A DNA stretch of 64,000 bases from Vicia villosa. Its lineage: Eukaryota; Streptophyta; Magnoliopsida; Fabales; Fabaceae. Shown one piece after another: positions 1 through 9,866 of this stretch. The notes below the pieces were generated by a model. It saw only the letters and a program-made list of their open reading frames with translations, did not search any database and was not told the origin of the DNA. How positions within the stretch are numbered: the stretch's first letter is position 1; every line of letters starts with the position of its first letter. The stretch is from NCBI RefSeq assembly GCF_029867415.1, contig NW_026706154.1, positions 1 to 64,000 on the forward strand, read 5' to 3'. Made by a program: the position numbers and the translations under genes.

Positions 1-1374
1 GCATTAGCCACACTCTCTTCCATGATTAGGATAAATCATTGGAATGACATTCCTCGGATCGATGTTATGCGCCTGGATAGGCCCGCTCATGTGTTCACAG
101 TAGAAGCAATCATCGACGACAAACCGTGGTATCACGACATCAAGAACTTTCTTCAAAAGCAAGAGTACCCTCTTGGGGCATCAAAGAAGGATAGAAAGAC
201 TTTGAGGAGGTTAGCTTGTAGATTCTTCTTGAATGAAGATGTTCTGTACAAGAGAAACTTCGACATGGTTCTGCTCAGATGCGTTGACAGAAAAGAAGCA
301 GAAATACTCATGAGAGAAATACATGAAGGTTCCTTTGGTACTCACACCAATGGACACACCATGACAAGGAAAATACTGAGAGCAGGATATTATTGGCTGA
401 CAATGGAGTCAGATTGCTACCGATACGCAAAGAGGTGTCACAAATGTCAGATCTACGCCGATAGAATTCATGTGCCACCATCTCTTCTCAACATACTCTC
501 TTCCCCTTGGCCTTTCTCCATGTGGGGAATCGACATGATGGGAATGATCGAACCAAAAGCGTCCAACGGACATCGCTTCATCCTGGTAGCTATAGACTAT
601 TTCACCATATGGGTTGAAGCAGCTTCGTATGCAAACGTCACAAGACAAGTTGTCGTCAGATTCATCAGGAATCACATCATCTGTCGCTACGGCATTCCTA
701 GCAAGATAATCACTGACAATGGGTCAAATTTGAATAACAAAATGATGAAGGAGCTTTGTGAAGAATTCAAGATCGAACATCACAACTCATCTCCTTACAG
801 ACCAAAGATGAATGGAGCTGTAGAAGCAGCTAACAAAAACATCAAGAAAATCATTCAGAAGATGGTCATCACTTACAAGGATTGGCATGAAATGCTCCCG
901 TATGCTCTTCATGGTTACCGTACATCAGTACGTACTTCGACTGGAGCAACTCCTTTCTCCCTTGTATATGGCATGGAGGCAGTCCTACCTATAGAGGTTG
1001 AGATCCCATCAATAAGAGTCTTGATGGAGGCAAAATTAACAGAAGCCGAATGGTGTCAAAGCAGATTCGATGAATTGAACTTAATCGAAGAAAAGCGCAT
1101 GACAGCTTTATGCCACGGACAGCTATATCAACAAAGAATGAAGAAAGCTTTCGACAAAAAGGTTCGACCTCGCACAATCAAAGAAGGCGACCTTGTACTC
1201 AAAAAGATTCAATCTTTTCTCACAGATTCGAGAGGGAAATGGACTCCCAATTATGACGGCCCCTACGTGGTCAAGAGAGCTTTCTCAGGAGGAGCCTTAA
1301 TACTCACGACTATGGATGGAGAAGAATTCACCCGTCCTGTGAACGTCGACGCAGTCAAGAAATACTTCGCCTAA
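1..1374 (+). CDS. pol 3' end (integrase) of Tat/Ogre element A, 5'-partial
   Basis: The reading frame is open from base 1 and ends at TAA 1372-1374, so the gene is cut by the window edge. It holds the end of the second RNase H/linker and the complete integrase. Numbering from the ATG at 22, the HHCC zinc site is H108, H112, C139, C142 and the catalytic triad is D171, D232, E268, with 35 residues between the last two as in the D,D(35)E family. A C-terminal domain with a GKWTPNYDGPY-type motif follows. The protein would insert the element cDNA into chromosomes. No stop or frameshift is visible in this part. It is closely similar to the integrase of element B at 17160-18430, so both belong to the same Ty3/gypsy Tat lineage. 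Whether the rest of pol is intact cannot be seen. Confidence 0.95.
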   Translation, partial: ALATLSSMIRINHWNDIPRIDVMRLDRPAHVFTVEAIIDDKPWYHDIKNFLQKQEYPLGASKKDRKTLRRLACRFFLNEDVLYKRNFDMVLLRCVDRKEAEILMREIHEGSFGTHTNGHTMTRKILRAGYYWLTMESDCYRYAKRCHKCQIYADRIHVPPSLLNILSSPWPFSMWGIDMMGMIEPKASNGHRFILVAIDYFTIWVEAASYANVTRQVVVRFIRNHIICRYGIPSKIITDNGSNLNNKMMKELCEEFKIEHHNSSPYRPKMNGAVEAANKNIKKIIQKMVITYKDWHEMLPYALHGYRTSVRTSTGATPFSLVYGMEAVLPIEVEIPSIRVLMEAKLTEAEWCQSRFDELNLIEEKRMTALCHGQLYQQRMKKAFDKKVRPRTIKEGDLVLKKIQSFLTDSRGKWTPNYDGPYVVKRAFSGGALILTTMDGEEFTRPVNVDAVKKYFA

Positions 1375-1389
1375 ATAATTAAAAGAACA

Positions 1390-1560
1390 GCTCGCTAAGT
1401 TGAAAACTCGCAAAGAGCGACTTAGGCAAAAAAGAGCGTCTCGGTGAATCGAAAACCCGAAAGGGCGATTCAGGCAAAAATTAGAGACATAAAAAATATA
1501 TATTAATCAATCCCGGTAGACTTAAAACCCGAAAGGGGTAGTTTACGCAAAAGTTAGGGA
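1390..1560 (+). other. Triple nested-hairpin array (candidate structured RNA), copy in A
   Basis: Three units begin 16 bases after the pol stop. Each has an outer stem, a middle stem, then aaaa, a small stem closed by GAAA (GCAAA in unit 1), the returning middle arm, a gGCAAAA linker and the returning outer arm. Outer stems: gctc 1390-1393/gagc 1434-1437; gtctc 1438-1442/gagac 1484-1488; tccc 1511-1514/ggga 1557-1560. Middle stems: taagttg 1396-1402/cgactta 1418-1424; tgaatcg 1445-1451/cgattca 1466-1472; gtagact 1516-1522/agtttac 1540-1546 with one G-U pair. Stems differ between units yet pair. The same array occurs in B at 18451-18610. Function unknown. Confidence 0.8.
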
Positions 1561-2396
1561 TATATGGCAAGTAACTGTGTTCAGGACAAACTTGATCATT
1601 CAAAATCCATAGCGGAGTATTCATCATCAGCAGGTCATCTTCTACGAAGCACGAATGCAGCGCAACTCGGAGCGGAAGGGAAAGATAACGGTCGTCACGT
1701 TTCATCGTAGCCCTTTTCCCGAAAATTACCAATTTCCAACTTTGTAAATACTCCATGGAATCAAGCATTTGGCTGATTACCATTCCATATATGATAATTT
1801 GAGCCTTGTGCTTTTCCTTTGCAATCTAGTCTTATTCAGTTTCTTGGAATGCATTTTAAGTTTAAACAGTCAATTTCTTGAAACAAATGTTTTCATAAAA
1901 TAAAAATGAATTTTACTTGCAAAAATAAAGGTGAAATTTCTTTCTAAGGTTTACAAACAATAGGAAGAATGCAAACAGTTGCTCCGAGAACGGGTGGGAC
2001 TCCGGGAACCAATATTTCCCCATGAGGTCGCTTTGCGAACATCTCCCGATGACGGATCGTCACTTCAATTCATATTACTTACTTCGGACAGCGGACAACT
2101 GATAACCAGATATTCCCAACAGAGTTCGAACTACAAGAAGAGGACATCTTCTGATCAACAAGAATTCAAGTCGTATCTTAGGATTTTACATCTGCGACAA
2201 TTCTATTCACATTCACTTTACATTTTATCATTGTCATAATATTCATGCATACATTACATCATAATTGCATAGCCGAATCAGGCTTTGATCCTGTGAATGC
2301 TCAAGTCATAGAGGCATGAACTCAAGTTTCCCCTGCAAATTCCGGAGAAACTTTTTCCTTCGAAACAACAGTTCATACACAAGGATCTCCCCAAGC

Positions 2397-2680
2397 AAGT
2401 CAACAAATGGTTGTCTCCCTCAAGGAGATAGTTTGTTCACTTTTGGAATTCCTCAGCCGAGAATCTCCTGCAGAGCGACATTCGACTGTCTTCTTCAGAT
2501 AAGATGGTCTGCTTCACATTTTGGAATTCCCTACAGGTTTGGTATTTCCCCAGCAAGGTCGAGAGATGCCACTTTTTCGTCAAAGAAAATAATTTAGAAT
2601 CTCCCAGCAGATCGACAAATGATTCCCCAGTAGAATCAGTGAATGGTAGTCTTCATCCAGAAGATAGTTCATGATCCCCA
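2397..2680 (+). repeat. Degenerate hairpin repeats with aaatgg core
   Basis: Degenerate members of the hairpin series continue downstream. Near 2400 aacaaa pairs with tttgtt and an inner tctcc pairs with ggaga. Near 2637 gtgaa pairs with ttcat and an inner tcttc pairs with gaaga. Spacing is irregular, so these are not a clean tandem array. Confidence 0.5.
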
Positions 2681-2684
2681 GCAA

Positions 2685-2975
2685 GTCAGCAAATGGCAGT
2701 CTCTTTCAGCAGAAGACAGTTTGCTCACTTTCTATCATAACAAAGTCAGCAAATGGCAGTCTCTTTCAGCAGAAGACAGTTTGCTCACTTTCTATCATAA
2801 CAAAGTCAGCAAATGGCAGTCTCTTTCAGCAGAAGACAGTTTGCTCACTTTCTATCATAACAAAGTCAGCAAATGGCAGTCTCTTTCAGTAGAAGACAGT
2901 TTGCTCACTTTCTTTCATGACAGGGTCGACAAATGGCAGTCTCTCCCAGTAGAAGACAGTTTGCTCCCCTAGCAA
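2685..2975 (+). repeat. 60-bp tandem repeat, about 5 copies
   Basis: Copies start at 2685, 2745, 2805, 2865 and 2925. The first three are nearly identical and the last two diverge. Each unit contains gcaaatggcagtct and agacagtttgc, which can fold back on one another. Because 60 is divisible by three, two frames stay open and give spurious repetitive peptides; there is no sign that these are genes. Confidence 0.95.
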
Positions 2976-3200
2976 TTGGCAAATGGCAGTCTTTTCCCAA
3001 GAAAAGACAGTTTGTCTGTTAAATACTCAAGAGATCGACAAATGGCAGTTTCTTCAAACAGTTTGTCTGTTCATGGGATGCTTAGCTCCCCGCAGAGTCG
3101 ATGAATGGCAGTTTTCCTCTTAGGAAAACAGTTCGTTGATTCCCCAGGCATCAGTCGACGAATGGCAGTTTTCACCCCGAAAACAGTTCGTCCGCCTTCA
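2976..3200 (+). repeat. Four diverged hairpin repeats continuing the 60-bp series
   Basis: Units near 2979, 3036, 3103 and 3155 keep the core aatggcagt...acagtt but have different stems. Outer pairs are gacaaa/tttgtc, cgatgaa/ttcgttg and gacgaa/ttcgtc. Inner pairs are gtcttttc/gaaaagac, gttt/aaac, gttttcct/aggaaaac and gttttc/gaaaac. The base changes preserve pairing. Confidence 0.75.
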
Positions 3201-3280
3201 AACAAAGTCATTAGCCCCTCAAAAGATCATGAGGCCATATGACATTCTTTCAAAGACGTCAAGTCAAAAGGGAAGATGGT

Positions 3281-3584
3281 GAAGTTTCTTTACAGCCGTC
3301 AAATGGCATCTTATCTCCAAGCGCTGATAAGAAGTTTGACGAGGAAACAAACCTTTGAAGTTTCTTTACAGCCGTCAAATGGCATCTTATCTCCAAGCGC
3401 TGATAAGAAGTTTGACGAGGAAACAAACCTTTGAAGTTTCTTTACAGCCGTCAAATGGCATCTTATCTCCAAGCGCTGATAAGAAGTTTGACGAGGAAAC
3501 AAACCTTCGAAGTTTCTCTACAACCGTCAAATGGCATCTTACCTCCAAGCGCTGGTAAGAAGTTTGATGAGGAAACAGACCTTT
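3281..3584 (+). repeat. 76-bp tandem repeat, 4 copies, each a two-stem hairpin
   Basis: Copies start at 3281, 3357, 3433 and 3509. In copy 1 cgtcaaa (3297-3303) pairs with tttgacg (3335-3341) and tcttatc (3309-3315) pairs with gataaga (3326-3332). In copy 4 the inner stem has changed on both sides to tcttacc (3537-3543) and ggtaaga (3554-3560), and the outer stem keeps a G-U pair. The tggca loop is the same as in the upstream series. Confidence 0.92.
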
Positions 3585-3933
3585 GGAGATTTTCTCTTTA
3601 TCTGAGATATTGTCCAAACGCAACTGAGACCAGTTTCGAGATTTGGACATCCGGAACGAGAGGAGGTTGTTTACCTTTTTCTAAGTATCAACACTTAGTT
3701 AAAGAAGATGGATTGCGCATCCTACATTGCCATCCATTCACCAGAATCCAAATCAAGTATTTCTACAGGAGTTTGTCTCCTCATCCCCCGCCAAGTGCGA
3801 CAACGGGATCAAATCATGCAAAGATTTTATCATCTCAGGAGCGCCCAAAATTCGGGCATTCTTTGATATTTAAGTCTCTTTTACGCAGGAGAAATCGAGA
3901 TCTCAATCTCTCTCCCTCCAGATAAAAGAAACT

Positions 3934-3947
3934 TAAATAGGGGCATC
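3934..3947 (+). other. Polypurine tract of element A
   Basis: The sequence taaataggggcatc lies directly before the TG of the 3' LTR. A very similar tract (gaataggggcaac) precedes the 3' LTR of element B. It is the expected primer site for plus-strand DNA synthesis. Confidence 0.8.
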
Positions 3948-5480
3948 TGTCATACCCTAATTTTTGACCCCCCTGAGATGACATATCTTCAGGATTTTTC
4001 ATCAAGTCAAAGCAAGTACCCAGGGCCGTCTGGCATTCAATCGAGGGTGTTCAAAGACAAGAAAACTCAGGCAAAGGATCAATCAATAGAGGGATTAGTC
4101 TCTAATACAATCATAAGACTCAAAATCCTCATTATTACACCTATGATTGATTAAGACACCCAGTCATCTAAGTACAGGATTACTCAGATCAACAGACTAG
4201 GGTTTGGAGCCTATCAAGGACTAAAATCAGGGATCACATTTGGGAAGCCCTAAAAAACCTCAGGGGATCATTCAAAGACATCAATCATCTTCAAATATCT
4301 CATATTACAAGATCCACTGGACATCACACTTCAATTCAAAGTCTACAGTCATTATTTTCACATGGTCGACAAATTAGGGTTTTGACCTAATTCACCAAGA
4401 TAGTTGACTTTTTAATCAGGGCATGAATCCAAAACTCAAGACATGATTCAAGAGTCTTTACTACCTCAATATAATCCATTTACATCACTCATTTGAGGAG
4501 AAGATCTTGATTCTACACAAAAGTCCAAAATCTCACCTTATTTGGAAAAAAGTCAACTGTATGGGATCACCCTTGACTTTTAAGGTTTTTGGTCAAAAAA
4601 TGACTTTCAAAGATCAATATCATCAATATATGGATGTCAAAGTCATTTGACCAAAGAAATTCAAAGAAATTCATCAAGGAGCAAAAAGTCGGGAATTAGG
4701 GTTTTTTAAGGCATGGTGAGAACTCAAAATTTCACCTACACAACTCAAAAAACTTCCAACATGAAAGTTGTAGATCTTGCAAAATAAAACAACATCTTAC
4801 AAGGGAACTTTTTTCAAAAGATCAACCATTTATGAAGTTTTGGAAATTTTGAAGTTTAGGTCATAAACACTTAGAAATTTTTCTAAGTGTTTTAACCTAG
4901 TTTTCATCCAACTTTGGGCTCATTTTTCACAAATTTCCCAAATGATTCTGAAGAAGACATAAACTAATGATTTGAAGTAGATGTTTAGGGCTTTCCAAAT
5001 TGTGTTCAACCTTCTCCAAATTCAATTTGAGCTAGGAGTTATGCTTGTTCAAAGTTGGCCTCATGAAGAAAAATTATAGGTCATGTACAATTTGAAACTT
5101 TGCAATTTTGTGCATTTTGCTTCACTAAGTGATGCTACACGACCTCTAATGCATCTGAAACCATACCATACATCAATTTCCATCATTGCATAAGGATTAG
5201 AGAAGATTCCCCAAAAACAAAGGCATGTGATTATGTAATGATTGCATTTTTGAATTTATGACAAATTGGTGATTCATCAAAGGAATCTTCTCCCAACCAA
5301 TTGGAGCTCATTTCTGCAGCCATTTGGTCCCCTAAGATCAAGCAAAACCGAGGGCTAGGGAGTGGTATCAAAGAGCTCATCATTGCACTTGGAATATTCT
5401 TTGAATTCCTTCATGGCTAAGAAACCAAACTCACTACACTAAGCAAGCTTACTATGATCAATTGCTCTGAACCAATTGCC

Positions 5481-5490
5481 TATAAATAGA
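5481..5490 (+). promoter_or_regulatory. TATA box of LTR A
   Basis: tataaataga is a near-perfect plant TATA box at the position expected for the U3/R boundary. An upstream stretch (3948-5480) has no ORF. The predicted transcript start is about 25-35 bases downstream. Confidence 0.75.
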
Positions 5491-6480
5491 GGCCTCATTC
5501 TCATTCAAAAAACACACCAAAGCAACAGAATTCTTGCTTTCTCCTTTCTTTCTTCATACTTAGTTTTTTCAAAGGTCCTTTGGCAAGAAGACTCGGATTC
5601 TTCAAACCAAAGCTCTCTCTTTGAAAATAAGTATTCAAACACATTGAGGGAGGCATTTGGAGGTGATCCAAACCTCTGGAACACTGCTGGGCATGGAGAA
5701 TCATCATCTCCACCTCTCATTTGGAGCACTTGCAGTTGGAGGACCACAGAACAATTCAGGAGGTTTCAAGCCAAGCCAATCATCCAGGCACACTCCTCAG
5801 GTCATAGTGAAGCTAACCAGATGGCTGCAGCTCATCTGTAACTCCAAATTCAACAACCTCCATGTTCACTTGAAGCTGAAATCGAGGGAGGTCCATAGAA
5901 CAATTCAGAAGGATTCAGGCTACAATAAGCATCCAGTTAGCATCATTGAGTCTCAGGGAAGCTATTGAGATCATTCATTCAAGCCCAGGTGGTCTCTATC
6001 ATCCTCACGACCTCCATTTTCAGAGGTAAGTTTCTGAACCTCACTTCTCTAATTTAAGTACTCTTTGTGAAATAGCTCGATTCTATCTTGTTCAGCATCA
6101 TCAGAGGATTGAAAACCCTCTATCATCATCCATTTATCTTTCAGTATAGTCATTTAATTTGATTTTGAAATTTAAGGGTTCTTCACGATTTCTGGTAAAT
6201 TAGTTAGATGTAGTTAATATTAATTCATGTTAGTTACATATTTAGAATCGTGAGTGAATTTAGAGCAAGTTTCATGTTTACATCATTGCAAATGGTTGAG
6301 AGTTGAGAGAGTTCAGAAATTTGAATTGATGGAGCTTGAGGTTGAAGACGAAGATGGAGGGTGGCGCCATTTTTCAAATCTCTGAGCAAAGTTTGTTTTA
6401 TTTTTAATGATAGGCGTTTCCTTAACGAATGAATAACTTGCCCTAGTGGCCACACATGCGCTCTTAGTCTCCTCATGCCC

Positions 6481-6517
6481 AAGGTCTGAGGTTCGAATCC
6501 CCCTCGCCTCAGACCTT
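6481..6517 (+). other. 11-bp perfect stem with tRNA B-box-like loop in LTR A
   Basis: aaggtctgagg (6481-6491) pairs perfectly with cctcagacctt (6507-6517) around a loop beginning ttcgaatcc, which resembles the B box of a tRNA. No cloverleaf can be drawn, so this is not a tRNA gene. A second B-box-like string (gggttcaaacc) lies near 6638. Confidence 0.55.
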
Positions 6518-7236
6518 TTGATTTTATTTTCTTTTTTCCACTCTATGCACTAGACAACACACATATTGCAATGAAATGCCCTCTATAACACCATGCGCGC
6601 GTTGGCTGGTTGGTGTGTGTTTTGATTGTTGGCTTCAAGGGCGTGGGTTCAAACCATGGTGAGGCCAAAATATTTTTTTATCACTTTTCCTTTTCATTTT
6701 CTTCACAACTTCACATAATTAATTCACTTATCAAATTAAATCATTTTCACTTCATTTTTCACACACTTTTTATTTAACATATCTATTTTGTGAATAATCA
6801 AAAAAATCAAAAAAATATTATTTATTTCATGTATTTTTATTAGGTTTAAAATAGTATGTTTTAGGTGTTTTCTTAAATACTTTAATACATATTTTCACTT
6901 TGTTTTAACCTAAATCATTTTGTAAATAAAGTTTATGATAAAACCCTAATTGTTTAGGTCTTAATTAGGCATAGATCTTCATCTTTACCTTGATTAAGTT
7001 GACTTTTGTCAATTCTCAAAACTGTTTTCAATCTCCGAATAAATCAAATGATTAGGGTTTTCAAACAACAAAACCTTGTATCATTCAAAATCATTTTCAA
7101 TTGCTTTTACACCAGTACTGTAAAGTACTGGGCCTCTAATAGAGTGTAAGTCCCAAAAACCTTCTCTTCTTAGCTTGTTTTCAAAACTGTATTTTCAAAA
7201 TCTTCTTTCTGTTTTCAAAACATTCTTCTGGTATTT

Positions 7237-7716
7237 GAAGGGCATTATTCCCGGTGAAACTCTTCAGATACCTATGTGACCTTTGTCCATCTTCACTTCT
7301 TCTGTTTTCAAAAAACATTAACTGTTTATCATATATATATTCAACTGTTATCCACCAATTACTGTTGAGGCTCTGTACATACTTCTTCAATGGCCTCCAC
7401 TCCATCCAGGTTAGGCTTTACAAGCTTTCAATTTACAGTCTTTATTTAAATTACTGTCAAATATAAACTGTGCATATATTAGTTTAGAACTACGTTTGAG
7501 TATAAACCTTAGGACAGTTAAACTATATATATATATTATAGGAATATGGCCTAGGATTGAGAATGTCTTCCCGGTGAAGGCTCTTTCCTAATTAGAGATC
7601 TGTAGTTCAAACCCCCAAGATGAATTATTCCCGGTGAAACATCTTGGCAAAAACCTTAGAATCCAAATAATAGGACACATCCACCCAAAGAGGAATTATT
7701 CCCGGTGAAACCTCTT
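7237..7716 (+). repeat. Hairpins with constant 17-nt loop and variable stems (LTR A leader)
   Basis: Three hairpins share a 17-base loop ending attattcccggtgaaa. Their stems differ completely: gaaggg 7237-7242/ctcttc 7260-7265; ccaagatg 7615-7622/catcttgg 7640-7647; aagagg 7688-7693/cctctt 7711-7716. A degenerate fourth copy with cttcccggtgaagg lies near 7567. All are downstream of the TATA box. Confidence 0.8.
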
Positions 7717-7789
7717 ACCCATTTGCTTAGAGCCAAAATAAGTTCAAAACCACATAGCTTTCTCTTGTGCTATAACAAGGACCCTCGAT

Positions 7790-9580
7790 TAGCCTCCTCT
7801 TGGGCTTTGTACAAGGACCCACAGGCTTCTTAAAAGCATTTCCAGCTTCCTCTTGAGCTTGTATACAAGGACCCATCAGGTTTCTTATAAACATAGGAAC
7901 AGGTCTTTAGTCACCTTTTAGCCTACCCTGGTGAGTTTCTTCCAATTTAAACCAGACTTTAAACAAGCTAAGTTTGTCTCAATTTTACATTGAGTACACC
8001 TTTTGGAATGAGAGACATGGACAGTCTCTGTCACCCTTATCTTCATCAATCTTCCTTAGCAGAGTCTAGGATCCATGCTTTGGGTCATCCTCAGCATTGA
8101 GTCAGCCTTCATCTTGGGCTTTAAACAAGAAGTCTCCATTAGATAATCTTTCTGCCATTCATTTTCAACAAAACCCCTGGAAAGGGTTAGCCTCCAAAGT
8201 CAATTAAAATCAACCTCCATTTCAATAAATCCCTGGAAAGGGTTAGCTTCCACACATTCTTTCATTTTTAATATAAAACCCCTGGAAAGGGTTAGCCTCC
8301 AAAGTCAATTAATAAAAAAAAATGTCAAAAAATAAAGATTCATTTCTCTTAGGAGATAATTTCCCCAAAAGAGTCAAAACCCCTGGAAAGGGTCAGCCTC
8401 CAAAAAAAAAAAACATGATAAAGACAGTCTTTTAACAGACAAATTCTCCAGCTGAGTCAAAATCCCTGGAAAGGGTTAGCTTCCAAAGAAAACAGTCTTT
8501 TAATAAATAAAACCTCCTCAGTAGAGTCAAAACCAACAAAAACAGTTAGCCTCAACCTTGGGTTTCATACAAGGCACCCAAACAATAAAACTCCCCTGTC
8601 AAGAGTCAGCCTCAACCTTGGGCATTGTACAAGGCAGAGAATAGAGTCTCCCCAGTGAGTTCTTCATCATTCAGTAGCCACAACCTTGGGCTTTGTACAA
8701 GGCAGATAAACCATATTTTCATGTGTCAAAGATTCCTAACACCTAGGATCTTTTCCCCATAGAGTCATCCATACTCAGTTTATTTAAGAGTCAGCCACAA
8801 CCTTGGGCTTTGTACAAGGCAGAAAATAATGTTTTCCCTAGCTAGAGTCAGCCACAACCTTGGGCTTTGTACAAGGCACATAAAATAGAGTCATTCATTC
8901 AATTATCCTCAGCAATCAGCCACAACCTTGGGCTTTGTACAAGGCACACAAATAGAGTCTCCCTAAGTAGAGTCAGCCTCAATTCTGGGCTTTGTACAGA
9001 ACACCAAAGAAAATTCATCAAATAAACACTCTCCAAATAGAGTCAGCCTCAATTCTGGGCTTTGTACAGAACACCTAAAATACCCTGTAATTAATCCTTA
9101 GTGGAGTCATCTCCCAGAGTCAATAATATTAATAAATCAATCAAAAAGCCTCAAGCTTGGGCCTCATACAAGCCAGCTAAAGTCAAATCTTTTATACAGT
9201 AGATAGACATAGCTTATCTCTATAGAGAGATATTTTTACTACTCTACCACATTCAAACAAACAAACATTTCAATTTCAATTTCAATCAAAGTCTCCCATT
9301 TAGGACTCTGAAAGACATGCTCTAGCACATCCCCAGACTTGTACACTTTCCCTAATTTGGACGAGCATCTTTCTTTCATTTAAGAGGCATCTGACTGGCA
9401 TACTTGCACACACAAGTAAGGTCCCCCTCTTGAATGAAATGAATCCAGTTATTCTGTCACTCTTTCACAATGTTTGTGGTAGAATAGTACTAATACCTCT
9501 CTGTAAAGATGATTTCATGTCTCTTTACTGTAAACAGAGATTTAATTCCAAGCTTCAACCTTGAGCTTCAAGCAAGGCAC
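7790..9580 (+). repeat. Array of about 13 short hairpins with loop ggctttgta, plus cctggaaaggg repeats
   Basis: A motif of form NNNTG-ggctttgta-CANNN recurs about thirteen times (for example near 7794, 8104, 8553, 8613, 8683, 8800, 8857, 8923, 8982, 9049, 9152, 9557). Most copies have ccttg/caagg stems. Others have ttctg/cagaa (8982 and 9049), gcttg/caagc (9152) and tcttg/caaga (8104). Interleaved between about 8170 and 8490 are seven copies of aaccc-ctggaaa-gggtt, also a hairpin. Spacing is irregular (40-75 bases). Confidence 0.8.
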
Positions 9581-9704
9581 CAAAAATAAGTAATTTCCCT
9601 AGTTAGTTCCCCGAACTACATTAAGCTCTGACTTCCACTAGGGATATGTAGGCATGAGGTTCACAAGGAATCTCAGCGAGCTAATAAAATACCAAAAATA
9701 GTCA

Positions 9705-9724
9705 GTCTGTCTGTCTGTCTGTCT
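9705..9724 (+). repeat. (gtct)5 microsatellite
   Basis: Five perfect gtct units lie in LTR A, just after a block (9611-9682) that also occurs in LTR H (11997-12071). Confidence 0.9.
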
Positions 9725-9819
9725 TTTCAAATCAAATCAATTCCTTCTCCTAACACAAAGGAGAAACTTTCCCAATCATTAGCAGCAAACACAATCACAA
9801 TGACACAGAGAAGGTTCTT

Positions 9820-9866
9820 GTAGAGTACTACAGATATGTAGGGTGTTTAAACACTTCCCTATGTAT
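9820..9866 (+). other. LTR-end two-hairpin module, LTR A copy
   Basis: Hairpin 1 is gtag 9820-9823, loop agta, ctac 9828-9831. Hairpin 2 is atatgtaggg 9834-9843 pairing with ccctatgtat 9857-9866, with G-U pairs. Equivalent modules lie near the ends of LTRs B, D, H and the solo LTR with different but paired stems. Confidence 0.8.

Larger units (their letters stand above)
1375..3947 (+). other. 3' untranslated region of element A
   Basis: There is no coding capacity between the pol stop and the 3' LTR. The order is a triple hairpin array (1390-1560), 400 bases of unremarkable sequence, a CAT-rich stretch near 2240-2260, then a long series of hairpin repeats (2397-3650), and a purine-rich tract before the LTR. 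Ogre-type elements are known for hypervariable, repeat-rich 3' UTRs that can seed satellite DNA. ORFs across the repeats are by-products of repeat lengths divisible by three. Confidence 0.85.

Noticed and set aside
1405..1470. Hammerhead ribozyme, suggested by GAAA in the hairpin cores
   Set aside because: No CTGATGA string or matching third stem; the GAAA is a tetraloop.
2643..2972. Open frames encoding repeated peptides with KWQSLSAEDSLLTF-type units
   Set aside because: They arise because the repeat period is 60 bp; they lie in a 3' UTR after the pol stop and have no leader or family similarity.
2685..3584. CRISPR-like array
   Set aside because: The repeats are directly abutting without unique spacers and lie in a plant retrotransposon 3' UTR.
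3311..3650. Overlapping ORFs on both strands in the 76-bp repeats
   Set aside because: Shadows of the tandem repeat; arms of hairpins read in several frames.
5476..5968. ORFs of about 100-120 codons after the TATA box of LTR A
   Set aside because: One overlaps the TATA box itself; none resembles a known protein; they sit in the LTR leader.
6430..6660. tRNA gene or SINE in LTR A
   Set aside because: Only B-box-like strings; no cloverleaf, no A box at the right distance, no SINE ends or duplication.
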